The notes under the pieces: model-generated
What the model was told of the DNA's origin: nothing
What the model saw: the letters and a program-made list of their open reading frames with translations, nothing else
Databases searched by the model: none
NCBI RefSeq assembly: GCF_905171765.1
Contig: NC_053390.1
Span: forward strand, 515,740,852 to 515,804,851
Length of the DNA stretch: 64,000 nucleotides
From: Bufo bufo
Lineage: Eukaryota > Chordata > Amphibia > Anura > Bufonidae
Direction of reading: 5' to 3'
Made by a program: the position numbers and the translations under genes
In this document: positions 22,740 through 34,529 of the stretch, piece by piece
Layout: each line of letters opens with the position of its first letter
How positions within the stretch are numbered: position 1 is the stretch's first letter

Positions 22740-25192
22740 CCGCTTCACGTCCGCCCATAGACTATAAACGTTCTATGGGTGGACGTCTATTTCTGACAGC
22801 ACGTTTTAAAACGTCCTGTCAGAAATAGCAGCTGCACGCTAATCGTGCAGCTGCTGATCGGGTTGCCCGCTGTCAGTGACAGCAGGGCAACCCTTAGAGA
22901 AGGCAGGGACAGTGCCCAGGTGTCCCTGCCTTCCGGATCGCTGCTGACACAGTGCTCACCGAGCGCTGTGTCTGCAGAGAAGGAAGCGCTGTGCGCTTCC
23001 TGTTCCGGCCCGGCGGTCATGTGACCGCCGTGATCGGAGTGTGCAGGAGCTGTGTGAGGTCTCTCAGAGACCTCGATCAGCCCTGCTGTGAGGCTGTACA
23101 GCGCTGGATTGCTGCTGTACAGCCTCTATAGGGGTGCATTTGTCCTGTAACTGGGGCTACTATGTCAGCCCCAGTTACAGGAGAAATCAACAGTGAAAAA
23201 AAAAAGAAAAAGTGAAGCAAATGTCCCCCAGAGGTCTTGTATGACCTTATGGGGGACGAAAAGTGTAAAAAAAAATAAAAAAAATAAAGGATTGAAAAAA
23301 TAAAATAAAATAAAGTTTCACATGTAAAAAAAAAAAAAGTTCCCAAGTTAGAAATAAAAAAAAAAATTCAAAATAGAAAAAATAAAATAAAATAGACATA
23401 TTTGGTGTTGCCGCGTCCGTAAAAACCAGCTCTATAAAAATATCACATGACCTAACCCCTCGGGTGAACACCGTAAAAAAAAAAAAAAAAAAACTGTCAA
23501 AACAAGCAATTTTTGTCACCTTGCATCACAAAAGGTGCAACACCAAGTGATCAAAAACGCGTATGTCCCACAAAATAGTACCAATAAAACCGTCACCTCA
23601 TCCCGCAAAAAATGAGCCCCAACATAAGAAAATCTCTCAAAAAATAAAAAAAACTATAGCTCTTAGAACATGGAGACACTAAAACATTTTTTGGGTTTCA
23701 AAAATGCTATTATTGTGTTAAAGTGAAACAAATAAAAAAAAGTATACATATTAGGTATTGCCGCGTCCGTAAAAACCAGCTCTATAAAAATATCACATGA
23801 CCTAACCCCTCGGGTGAACACCGTAAAAAAAAACAAAAAAAAAAAACTGTGTCAAAACAAGCAATTTTTGTCACCTTGCATCACAAAAGGTGCAACACCA
23901 AGTGATCAAAAATGCGTATGTCCCACAAAATAGTACCAATAAAACCGTCACCTCATCCCGCAAAAAATGAGCCCCTACATAAGAAAATCTCTCAAAAAAT
24001 AAAAAAACTATAGCTCTCAGAACATGGACACATTAAAACATAATTTTTTTGTTTCAAAAATGCTATTATTGTGTAAAACTTTAATAAATAAGAAAAAGTA
24101 TACATATTAGGTATCGCCACGTCCGTAACAATCTGCTCTATAAAAATGTCACTTGACTGAACCCCTCAGGTGAACGCTGTAAAAATAAATAAATAGAAAC
24201 TGTGCTAAAACAACCAATTTTTTGGTCACCTTGCTCCATAAAGTGTTATAATGAATGATCAAAAAATCCTATGTACCCAAAAATAGTACTAATAAAACTG
24301 GCACCTTATCCCCTAGTTTCCAAAATGGGGTCACTTCTTGGGAGTTTCTACTGTAAGGGTGCATTAGGGGGCTTCAAATGGGACATGGCATCTAAAAACC
24401 ATGTGGAGTTCCTTTTCTTCTGCGCCCTGCCGTGTGCCCATACAGCAGTGTATGACCACATGTGGGGTGTTTCTGTAAACCGCAGAATCTGGGTAATAAA
24501 TATTGAGTTTTGTTTGGCTGTTAACCATCGATGTGTTAAAGAAAAAAATTGATTAAAATGGAAAATCTGCCAAAAAAGTGAAATTTAAAAATTTGATCTC
24601 CATTTTGCTTTAATTCTTGTGGAACGCCTAAAGGATTAACAAAGTTTGTAAAATCGGTTTTGAATACCTTGAGGGGTGTAGTTTCTACAATGGGGTCATT
24701 TATGGGGGTATCCACTATGTAGGCCCCACAAAGTGACTTCATACCTGAACTGGTCCTTAAAAAGTGGGTTTTGGCAATTTTCTTAAAAATTTGAAGAATT
24801 GCTTCTAAACTTCTAAGCCTTCTAACGTCCTAAAAAAATAAAATGACATTTCCAAAATGATGCCAACATAAAGTAGACATATGGGGAATGTTAAATAATA
24901 AATATTTTATGAGGTATCACTTTCTGTTTTAAAAGCAGAGAAATTGAAATTTAGAAAATTGCGAATTTTTCAAATTTTTGGGTAAATTTGGGATTTTTTC
25001 ATAAATAAAGGTGAAATATTTTGACTCAAATTTATGACTATCATGAAGTACAATGTGTCACGAGAAAACAATCTCTGAATGACTTGGATAAATAAAGGCG
25101 TTCCAAAGTTATTACCACATAAAGTGAGATATGTCAGTTTTGCAAAATTTGGCCTGGTCAGGAAGGGGGCAAATGGCCCAGATGGGAAGTGG
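22740..25192. mobile_element. Non-autonomous piggyBac-like element, 2453 bp
   Basis: It is flanked by TTAA at 22736-22739 and 25193-25196, with ends CCGCTTCACG and the complement of CCACTTCCCA. It contains no transposase. The left part has GC-rich hairpins (for example 22750-22830 and 22860-22935). The middle is a 355-bp direct repeat, and the right part shares long stretches with the outer piggyBac-like element at 26980-36197. Confidence 0.75.
23395..24260. repeat. About 353-bp direct repeat, three copies
   Basis: GCCGCGTCCGTAAAAACC recurs near 23410 and 23760, with a diverged copy near 24115. Each is followed by CTCTATAAAAAT and AACACCGTAAAAA-type runs. The same module occurs near 27480, 33733, 34088 and 34320 in another element. 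Confidence 0.85.
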
Positions 25193-25204
25193 TTAAGATG
25201 AATA

Positions 25205-26113
25205 TACAGTACAGACCAAAAGTTTGGACACACCTTCTCATTCAAAGAGTTTTCTTTATTTTCATGACTATGAAAATTGTAGATTCACACTGAAGGCATC
25301 AAAACTATGAATTAACACATGTGGAATTATATACATAACAAGTGTGAAACAACTGAAAATATGTCATATTCTAGGTTCTTCAAAGTAGCCACTCTTGGCA
25401 TTCTCTTGATGAGCTTCAAGAGATAGTCCCCTGAAATGGTTTTCACTTCACAGGTGTGCCCTGTCAGGTTTAATAAGTGGGATTTCTTGCCTTATAAATG
25501 GGGTTGGGACCATCAGTTGCGTTAAGGAGAAGTCAGGTGGATACACAGCTGATAGTCCTACTGAATAGACTGTTAGAATTTGTATTATGGCAAGAAAAAA
25601 GCAGCTAAGTAAAGAAAAATGAGTGGCCATCATTACTTTAAGAAATGAAGGTCAGTCAGTCAGCCGAAAAATTGGGAAAACTTTGAAAGTAAGGGCTATT
25701 TGACCATGAAGGAGAGTGATTGGGTGCTGCGCCAGATGACCTGGCCTCCACAGTCACCGGACCTGAACCCAATCGAGATGGTTTGGGGTGAGCTAGACCG
25801 CAGAGTGAAGGCAAAAGGGCCAACAAGTGCTAAGCATCTCTGGGAACTCCTTCAAGACTGTTGGAAGACCATTTAAGGGGACTACCTCTTGAAGCTCATC
25901 AAGAGAATGCCAAGAGTGTGCAAAGCAGTACTCAAAGCAAAAGGTGGCTACTTTGAAGAACCTAGAATATGACATATTTTCAGTTGTTTCACACTTGTTT
26001 GTTATGTATATAATTCCACATGTGTTAATTCATAGTTTTGATGCCTTCATAGTCATGAAAATAAAGAAAACTCTTTGAATGAGAAGGTGTGTCCAAACTT
26101 TTGGTCTGTACTG
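25205..26113 (+). mobile_element. Internally deleted Tc1 element, 909 bp
   Basis: Bounded by TA, with ends CAGTACAGACCAAAAG and its complement. The inverted ends extend about 230 bp each, and the right one overlaps the transposase C-terminal coding region. The copy at 59241-60239 has the same internal deletion, so this is a mobilised deleted subfamily. It must depend on transposase from elsewhere. Confidence 0.9.
25587..25972 (+). pseudogene. Tc1 transposase remnant, N-terminus fused to C-terminus
   Basis: The first residues (start 25587-25589, MARKKQLSKEK) are followed by a TGA at the position of an Arg codon kept in the copy at 59766. After about 35 codons the sequence jumps to the C-terminal third: MTWPPQSPDLNPIEM with the catalytic Glu, then the KGGYFEEP end. 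The first two catalytic Asp residues and most of the DNA-binding region are missing. A further stop interrupts the C-terminal part near 25875. It has no catalytic function. Confidence 0.85.
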
Positions 26114-28677
26114 TACATTAGCAGGAAGTCTAATATAACCTACCTGTAGGGATTTTCCCATCTTATGCCTCATTCACACATCAGTGTTCGGTCAGTGTTT
26201 TCCATCCGTGATTTTGAGCAAAAAAACTGGTGCGGCTCTAAACACAGAACAAGTGCAGATCTTTCCCTTAGGCCCACTTCACACGGGCGTCGCGGGTGAT
26301 GGCCGGATGCGATGTGGATGCGTTCAAGGAAAATCGTGCGAGTAGGCATGCACTTTCAGTCAGTTATGACTGCGATTGCGTTCCACTGTTCATTTTTTTT
26401 CCGCGCGAGTGCAATGCGTTTTGCACACGCATGAGAAAAAACTGAATATGGTACCCAGACCCGAACCCAGACTTCTTCACTGAAGTTCTGGTTTGGGTTT
26501 GATGTTCTGTAGATTTTATTATTTTCCATTATAACATGGTTATAATGGAAAATAATAGCATTCTTTAATACAGAATGGTAAGTATAATGTCAATTGAGGG
26601 TTAAAAAATAATAAAAACATAACTCACCTCATTCACTTGATCGCGCAGTCGGGATCATTTTCTTTGTTCTTCCTGAAGGACTTGCAAAAGGACCTTCGCT
26701 GACGTCATCGTGCTGACCATGTGGTGAGCGCGGTGACTTCAGCGCAGGTCCTGCTGAATGAAGATAGAAGGACCTTCTATCATCATTCAGCAGGATCTGT
26801 GCTGACATCACCGCGCTCGACAAGGGGTAAGTGAGATGACGTCAGTGAAGGTCCTTTTGCAGGTCCTTCAAGAACAAGAAAGAAGAGGATCCCGGCTGCG
26901 CAATCAAGTGGATGAGGTGAGTAATGTTTATAATATTCTTTAACCCTCAATTGACATTGGACTTTGCATTCTATATTAACCCCTTAAGGACTCAGGGCGT
27001 ACCGGTACGTCCTAAATTTAAATCGCGATTGCGGCGGGGGTTAATCGCAACAGGATGTCTGCTGAAATCATTCAGCGGGCAACCTGTCACAATGCCGGGG
27101 GGGGGGTCCCGTGACCCCCCGTGTCGGCGATCGCCACAAACCGCAGGTTGTAGGGGGGACCCGATGGCATGGAAGGCAGCGTGATGTCTAAGGAAGAGGT
27201 CGGAAACTGTATGAGTAATACACACAGTATTACTCATACAGCCAATGCATTCCAATACAGAAGTATTGGAATGCATTGTAAAAGGGATTAGACCCCCAAA
27301 AGTTGAAGTCCCAAAGTGGGACAAAAAATAAAGTAAAAAAAAAGTTTAAAAAATAAAGTTTTCCCCCCCAAAAATTCAAAGTTTCAAGTAAAAATAAACA
27401 AAAACGTAATTTTCCCCAAATAGAGTAAAAATAAATGGGTAAAAAATAGGAAAAAAAAAAAAAGTATACATATTAGGTATCGCCGCGTCTGTATCGACCG
27501 GCTCTATAAACATATCACATGACCTAACCCCTCAGATGAACACCGTAAAAAATAAAAAATAAAAACTATGCTAAATAAACCATTTTTTTGTCACCTTACA
27601 TCACAAAAAGTACAACAGCAAGCGATCAAAAAGGCGTTTGCCCACCAAAATAGTACCAATCTAACCCCAAAATAGTGCCAATCAAACCGTCATATCATCC
27701 TGCAAAAAATGAGACCCTACCTAAGTTAACTGCCTCCGGACCGCCTAACGCAGGATCGCGTTCCGGAGGCGGCGGGCCTGCGCAGAGTCACGCATATACG
27801 CGTCATCTCGCGAGACGCGAGATTTCGCTCAAAGCCGGCCCGCGCATGCGCATCGCGGGCCGGCAAAAGTTAGAGGGGGGTCACGTCATCAACTTGCCAG
27901 CCAATAATCGTGGCTGGCAAGCTGATGATTTTTTAAAAATCGAATCAAAAGCCAGATAACGCATTATATTTGTAAATATGATGTGTTAAATGGCTTCTCT
28001 GCTCCTCTGCTGGTCCTTTTCGTCGGTTGGTTCCAGCAGAGGAGCAGACATCACTGTGAGTAGCACCAAACACTTCACTTAGCCCCAGATCACCCCCCAT
28101 CACCCGAATTAACCCCTTGATCACCCCTTGATCGCCCCTGTCAATCACTTAGTGAAAGGAAAAAAGTGATCAGTGTAAACTGTCACTTTTTTTTTCCACT
28201 GGTATTGACTGATAGGTTTTAGGATAGTTTAGGTCCCTTGGTTAGGTAGTTTAGCGTCAGTTAGCGCCCAGCCCACCGCACCGCAGTCACTGATTCGCTG
28301 ATTAGCGTATCGCTAATCAGCATTTGTACTTTTATAGTATCTGTAAGTGATCAAAACTGATCACAGTCAGATCTATAATTGTATTAGTGTCACCTTAGCT
28401 CGCCCTCCACCCAAAACGCAGTGTTTGCCCGATCAGGCCTGATCGGTCGCCCACACGTGCGTTCACCCACGCCCGCCCCGCCGCAGTGACAAAAAATATA
28501 ATTTTTTTTTATCACTGCACAATCACTTTCCAAGCGCTGCGGCAATAAAAAAATCTGTTTTGATATTTTTTATCAATCGCAGCGGCCTCCGGTACTTCGC
28601 TAGCCTCCCCTTTGTAAGACAGGCTTGCTTTTTTTCTTGGGTAGTCTCAGGGAATACCCCTAAATTTAGTAGTCCAA

Positions 28678-30582
28678 ATGTCAAACAGGGGGTATTCTTC
28701 TGAAGAGGCCTACAGGATTCTAACCCAGTCGGATGAGGAATGGGAACCCTCATCTGACGAATCTAGCGGGTCAGAATATGAACCTGTAGAAAGCAGTGGC
28801 AGTCTGACCCAAAGTTCGGACGAGGAGGTTGAGGTCCCTGATAGCACCAGGCGTACCCGGCCCCGTGTCGCTAGACCACAGGTTGTGCAGGATCCGTTTC
28901 AAGGGCAGCAGAGTGGGGCTGGCGCTGTCGGATCACGTGGTGAGGCATACACCAGCAGCGCAGCCCTCCCTGGACCTAGTACCAGCACTGCCGTACAACA
29001 TGGTGAAGTGGCGAGCACCAGAAGGGCAGTTGAAGCTGGTACGGTGGCACGTGCAGTAGTCACCCCGTCGCAGCCACCGCACAGACAGGCCCGTAGAGCC
29101 CCTAGCGTCCCTGAGGTGCTGGCAAACCCTGATTGGCAGTCACCAACTTCAGCCGCACCTGTAGTTCCCCCTTTCACCGCCCAGTCTGGAGTTCGGGTTG
29201 AGACAGCTCAGATCGGTTCGGCCCTGGGATTTTTTGAGCTGTTCTTGACTGCGGAGCTCTTGGACTTAGTCGTGGCAGAAACAAATCGGTATGCCACTCA
29301 ATTTATAGCCGCCAACCCGGGAAGCTATTATGCCCAGCCTTTCCGGTGGAAACCAGTCCAAGTTTCCAAAATTAAAATTTTTCTGGGCCTTCTCCTGAAC
29401 ATGGGTCTAACCAAAAAGCATGAATTGCGGTCATATTGGTCCACGAACCCGATTCATCACATGCCCATGTTCTCTGCTGCTATGTCCAGGGCACGTTTTG
29501 AGACCATCCTGCGTTTCCTGCACCGGCTCCACAAAATTCGGCCCCTCATAGACCACTTCAACCAGAAATTTTCAGATTTGTATACCCCGGAGCAAAACAT
29601 CTGCGTAGACGATTCCCTAATACATTTTATCGGGCGCCTTGGCTTCAAACAATACATCCCAAGCAAGCGCGCCCGGTATGGGGTCAAATTGTATAAGCTC
29701 TGTGAAAGGGCCACAGGCTATACCCACAAATTTCGGATCTATGAGGGAAAAGATCAGACCCTGGAGCCGGTCGGTTGCCCTGACTACCTGGGGAGCAGTG
29801 GGAAGACAGTCTGGGACTTGGTGTCACCCTTATTTGGCAAAGGGTACCATCTTTATGTGGACAATTTTTACACAAGTGTGCCCCTCTTCAGGCATTTGTT
29901 CCTAGAACAGATTGGCTGCTGTGGCACCGTGCGACCTAGTCGCCGGGGCTTCCCCCAACGGCTTGTTACCACCCGTCTTGCAAGGGGGGAGAGGGCTGCC
30001 TTGTGTAACGAAGAACTGCTCGCGGTGAAATGGAGAGACAAGCGTGACGTTTACATGCTCTCCTCCATTCACGCAGACACGACAATACAAATTGAAAGGG
30101 CAACCCGTGTCATTGAAAAGCCCCTCTCAGTCCACGACTATAATGCGCTCATGGGAGGGGTGGACTTCAATGACCAGATGTTGGCTCCCTATTTAGTTTC
30201 CCAACGCACCAGACGCTGGTATAAGAAGGTGTCTGTATATTTGATTCAATTGGCGATGTACAATAGTTTTGTTCTCTACAGTAAGGCTGGGAGAACACGA
30301 TCCTTCCTCAAATTTCAGGAAGAGATCATCGCGAACCTCCTGTATCCAGGAGGTTCCGTGGCCCCAACCACCAGTGTAGTTAGCCATCTACACAAGCGAC
30401 ATTTCCCCAGTGTTGTTCCTGGTACCTCAACCCAACCGTCAGCCCGAAAAAGATGTTGTGTCTGTAGCAGGTGTGGAATAAGGCGTTACACCCGCTATTT
30501 CTGTCCTGACTGCCCTGACCACCCTGCCCTATGCTTTGGAGAGTGTTTCCGGAAGTACCACACACAGGTACACTTAGCATAG
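28678..30582 (+). CDS. piggyBac transposase, intact 634-aa frame
   Basis: A DDE transposase of the piggyBac family: excises and inserts precisely at TTAA in the nucleus. Residues 1-60 are acidic and Ser-rich, 60-165 are low-complexity and basic, and the catalytic region begins near 175. The three catalytic aspartates are visible: D311 (ICVDDSLIHF, where relatives usually have DE), D395 (YVDNFYTS) and D496 (GGVDFNDQM). The C-terminus (about 588-634) is a Cys/His-rich cross-brace finger. Between RFLH and KIRPLIDHFN, near residue 280, the protein appears shorter than family members by roughly 15-20 residues, which could impair folding. There is no stop or frameshift. The start is the first Met of the frame, with the SSEEA motif of related proteins. 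It could be functional if that loop is dispensable. Confidence 0.93.
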   Translation: MSNRGYSSEEAYRILTQSDEEWEPSSDESSGSEYEPVESSGSLTQSSDEEVEVPDSTRRTRPRVARPQVVQDPFQGQQSGAGAVGSRGEAYTSSAALPGPSTSTAVQHGEVASTRRAVEAGTVARAVVTPSQPPHRQARRAPSVPEVLANPDWQSPTSAAPVVPPFTAQSGVRVETAQIGSALGFFELFLTAELLDLVVAETNRYATQFIAANPGSYYAQPFRWKPVQVSKIKIFLGLLLNMGLTKKHELRSYWSTNPIHHMPMFSAAMSRARFETILRFLHRLHKIRPLIDHFNQKFSDLYTPEQNICVDDSLIHFIGRLGFKQYIPSKRARYGVKLYKLCERATGYTHKFRIYEGKDQTLEPVGCPDYLGSSGKTVWDLVSPLFGKGYHLYVDNFYTSVPLFRHLFLEQIGCCGTVRPSRRGFPQRLVTTRLARGERAALCNEELLAVKWRDKRDVYMLSSIHADTTIQIERATRVIEKPLSVHDYNALMGGVDFNDQMLAPYLVSQRTRRWYKKVSVYLIQLAMYNSFVLYSKAGRTRSFLKFQEEIIANLLYPGGSVAPTTSVVSHLHKRHFPSVVPGTSTQPSARKRCCVCSRCGIRRYTRYFCPDCPDHPALCFGECFRKYHTQVHLA

Positions 30583-30851
30583 GGATTGCATCTCACAGGA
30601 CAGGCACACAGGGCTATTAGGGCCCTTACACTCACAGCTACTGCAAACCTCTCCTTTCACCTGGGATAAAGTGCATAATGTACTTCGTCACATCTTTGGG
30701 TGATTTGCGCTTTGCACATTGTCCCATGGGGAAGGAGAGGTTTGTTCTATAAAGGTAAAAAAAAACTAACAAAAAAAAAGCACCGGTAAGCAAAAAAGTT
30801 AACGTTCAGTTCAAAAGTTTATATGTTCTGTTCAAAAGTTATTATAAAGTT

Positions 30852-30857
30852 AATAAA
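30852..30857 (+). promoter_or_regulatory. Polyadenylation signal candidate for the piggyBac transposase
   Basis: AATAAA lies 270 bp after the stop codon, in an AT-rich stretch followed by T-rich sequence. Position fits; no other support. Confidence 0.4.
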
Positions 30858-31689
30858 TTTATTGCGTTGAAGCCTGGTTTTTTCTTTTTTTTTTTTACCT
30901 TCCAGGTGGACCAACCGATCGACCAGCTGCAGCACTGATTGCATTGAAGCATTGCGCTGCTGTCAGATTACACAAAAGTCAGTGTATGTGGCGCTGCAAG
31001 ACGATATTTCTCCTCTGCAGTAAAAGATACGTTTGCCGAGGCATATGAGCTGAGGAGGCGGCGGTGTTCATATACTTTGGCAAACACTTTGTATATAAAA
31101 AATAAATAAATCCCGGCAATTATTTATTCATCCACATCGATTCATGTGAATGGAGAAATCGGGCTTGCCAGGGCATACGAGCTAAGTGGGTATGGATGTT
31201 GGGCGGAGCTCCTATGTCCTGGCAGCCCAGAGGCTGAACGGAAAAAAAAAAATCTCATTACCCGTATGCTCAATATAAGGAGAATAGCAGAAACTCCTAT
31301 AGCTGGCCATACATGTAATCATTGCGGAGACCCTCAAATGCCAGGGCAGTACAAACACCCCACAAATGACCCCATTTTGGAAAGAAGACACCCCAAGGTA
31401 TTTCGTGAGGGGCATATTGAGTCCATGAAAGATTGAAATTTTTGTCCCAAGTTAGCGGAAAGGGAGACTTTGTGAGAAAAAAACTAAAAAAATCAATTTA
31501 ACTTGTGGCAAAAAAAAAATATTTCTATGAACTCGCCATGCCCCTCATTGAATACCTTGGGGTGTCTTCTTTCCAAAATGGGGTCACATGTGGGGTATTT
31601 ATACTGCCCTGGCATTTTAGGGGCCCTAAAGAGTGAGAATAAGTCTGGGATCCAAATGTCTAAAAATGCCCCCCTAAAAGGAATGTAGG

Positions 31690-33120
31690 CCCCTTTGCGC
31701 ATCTAGGCTGCAAAAAAGTGTCACACATGTGGTATCGCCGTACTCAGGAGAAGTTGGGGAATGTGTTTTGGGGTGTCATTTTACATATACCCATGCTGGG
31801 TGAAAGAAATATCTCGGTCAAATGCCAACTTTGTATAAAAAAATGGGAAAAGTTGTCTTTTGCCGAGATATTTATCTCACCTAGCATGAGTATATGTAAA
31901 ATGACACCCCATAACACATTGCCCAACTTCTCCTGAGTACGGAGATACCACATGTGTGACACTTTTTTGCAGCCTAGGTGGGCAAAGGGGCCCACATTCC
32001 AAAGAGCACCTTTCAGATTTCACCGGCCATTTTTTACAGATTTTGATTTCAAACTACTTACCACACATTAAGGCCCCTAGAATGCCAGGGCAGTATAACT
32101 ACCCCACAAGTGACCACATTTTGCAAAGAAGACACCCCAAGGTATTCCGTGAGGGGCATGGCAAGTTCCTAGAATTTTTTATTTTTTGTCACAAGTTAGC
32201 GGAAAATGATGATTTTTTTTTTCTTACAAAGTCTCATATTCCACTAACTTGTGACAAAAAATAAAAACTTCCATGAACTCACTATGCCCATCAGCGAATA
32301 CCTTGGGGTGTCTTCTTTCAAAAATGGGGTCACTTGTGGGGTAGTTATACTGCCCTGGCCTTCTAGGGGCCCTAATGTGTGGTAAGTAGTTTGAAATCAA
32401 AATCTGTAAAAAATGGCCGGTGAAATCCTAAAGGTGCTCTTTGGAATGTGGGCCCCTTTGCCCACCTAGGCTGCAAAAAAGTGTCACACATGTGGTATTG
32501 CCGTACTCAGGAGGAGTTGGGCGATGTGTTTTGGGGTGTCATTTTACATATACCCATGCTGGGTGAGAGAAATATCTTGGCAAAAGACAACTTTTCCCAT
32601 TTTTTTATACAAAGTAGGCATTTGACCAAGATATTTATCTCGTCCAGCATGGGTATATGTAAAATGACACCCCAAATCACATTGCCCAACTTCTCCTGAG
32701 TACGGCAATACCACATGTGTGACACTTTTTTGCAGCCTAGGTGGGCAAAGGGGCCCACATTCCAAAGAGCACCTTTCGGATTTCACCTGCCCTTTTTTTT
32801 TACAGATTTTGATTTCAAACTACTTACCACACAATAGGGCCCCTAGAATGCCAGGGCAGTATAACTACCCCACAAGTGACCCCATTTTGGAAAGAAGACA
32901 CCCAAAGGTATTCGCTGATGGGCATAGTGAGTTCATAGAAGTTTATATTTTTTGACACAAGTTAGTGGAATATGAGACTTTGTAAGAAAAAAAAAATCAT
33001 CATTTTCCGCTAACTTGTGACAAAAAATAAAAAGTTCTATGAACTCACTATGCCCATCAGCGAATACCTTAGGGTGTCTACTTTCCGAAATGGGGTCATT
33101 TGTGGGGTGTTTGTACTGTC
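31690..33120. repeat. Ladder of alternating inverted repeats in the inner piggyBac element
   Basis: Four long palindromes follow one another, with centres near 31845, 32222, 32607 and 32990, about 380 bp apart. Arms are 130-230 bp. Two sequence types alternate: one with GTGTCACACATGTGGTAT and CATTTTACATATACC, the other with GGGCAGTATAACTACCCC and ACTAACTTGTGACAAAAAAT. Each type occurs in both orientations. Paired open frames on both strands here are a consequence of the symmetry. Confidence 0.9.
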
Positions 33121-34529
33121 TGGCCATTGTAGAACCTCAGGAAACATGACAGGTGCTCAGAAAGTCAGAGCTGCTTCAAAAAGCCGAAATTCACATTTTT
33201 GTACCATAGTTTGTAAACGCTATAACTTTTACCCAAACCATTTTTTTTTTACCCAAACATTTTTTTTTTATCAAAGACATGTAGAACAATAAATTTAGAT
33301 AAAAATGTATATATGGATGTCGTTTTTTTTGCAAAATTTTACAACTGAAAGTGAAAAATGTCATTTTTTTTCAAAAAAATTGTTAAATTTCGATTAATAA
33401 CAAAAAAAGTAAAAATGACAGCAGCAATGAAATACCATCAAATGAAAGCTCTATTAGTGAGAAGAAAAGGAGGTAAAATTCATTTGGGTGGTAAGTTGCA
33501 TGACCGAGCAATAAACGGTGAAAGTAGTGTAGGTCAGAAGTGTAAAAAGTGGCCTGGTCATTAAGGGTGTTTAAGGTAGGGGGGCTGAAGTGGTTAATCG
33601 CCCAAAAACTGTAAAAACTATGGCTCTCAGAATATGGAGACACTAAAACATGATTATTTTTTTTGTTTCAAAAATGATATTATTGTGTAAAACTTACATA
33701 AATAAAATAAAAAGTATACGTATTAGGTATCGCCGCGTCCGTATCGACCGGCTCTATAAAAATATCACATGACCTAACCCTTCAGATAAACACCGTAAAA
33801 AATAAAAAGTATAAACTGTGCTAAATAAACCATTTTTTGTCACCTTACATCACAAAAAGTGTAATAGCAAGCGATCAAAAAGTCATATGCACCCCAAAAT
33901 AGTGCCAATAAAACCATCATCTCATCCCGCAAAAATCATACCCTACCCAAGGTAATCGCCCAAAAACTGAAAAAATTATGGCTCTCAGACTATGGAAACA
34001 CAAAAAAAAGATTTTGTTTGCTTCAAAAATTAAATCATTGTGTAAAACTTACATAAATAAAAAAAAAAGTATACATATTAGGTATCGCAGCGTCCGTAAT
34101 AACTTGCTCTATAAAAATATCACATGACCTAACCCTTCAGGTGAATACCGTAAAAAAATAAAAATAAAAACTGTGTAAAAAAGCCATTTGAAAAAGCCAA
34201 CTGAAAAAATTATGGCTCTCAGACTATGGAAACCCTAAAACAGGATTTTTTTTTGTTTAAAAAAAGAAATCATTGTGTAAAACTTACATAAATAGAAAAA
34301 AAGTATACATATTAGGTATCGCCGCATCCATGACAACCTGGTCTATAAAAATATCACATGATCTAACCTGTCAGATGAATGTTGTAAATAACAAAAAATA
34401 AAAACGGTGCCAAAACAGCTATTTCTTGTTACCTTGCCTCACAAAAAGTGTAATATAGAGCAAGCAAAAATCATATGTACCCTAAACTAGTACCAACAAA
34501 AATGCCACCCTATCCCGTAGTTTCTAAAA

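Larger units (their letters stand above)
27730..33593 (+). mobile_element. Inner piggyBac element carrying an intact transposase, 5864 bp
   Basis: Flanking TTAA copies are at 27726-27729 and 33594-33597. The outer element's sequence (CCTACCTAAG, TTAA, TCGCCCAAAAACTG) rejoins when this insert is removed, as a paralogous stretch near 33945-33970 shows. The left end CTGCCTCCGGACC and the right end (complement CCACTTCAGCCCCCC) match only weakly as inverted repeats. It holds the transposase gene followed by a 1.4 kb ladder of inverted repeats. Confidence 0.82.
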
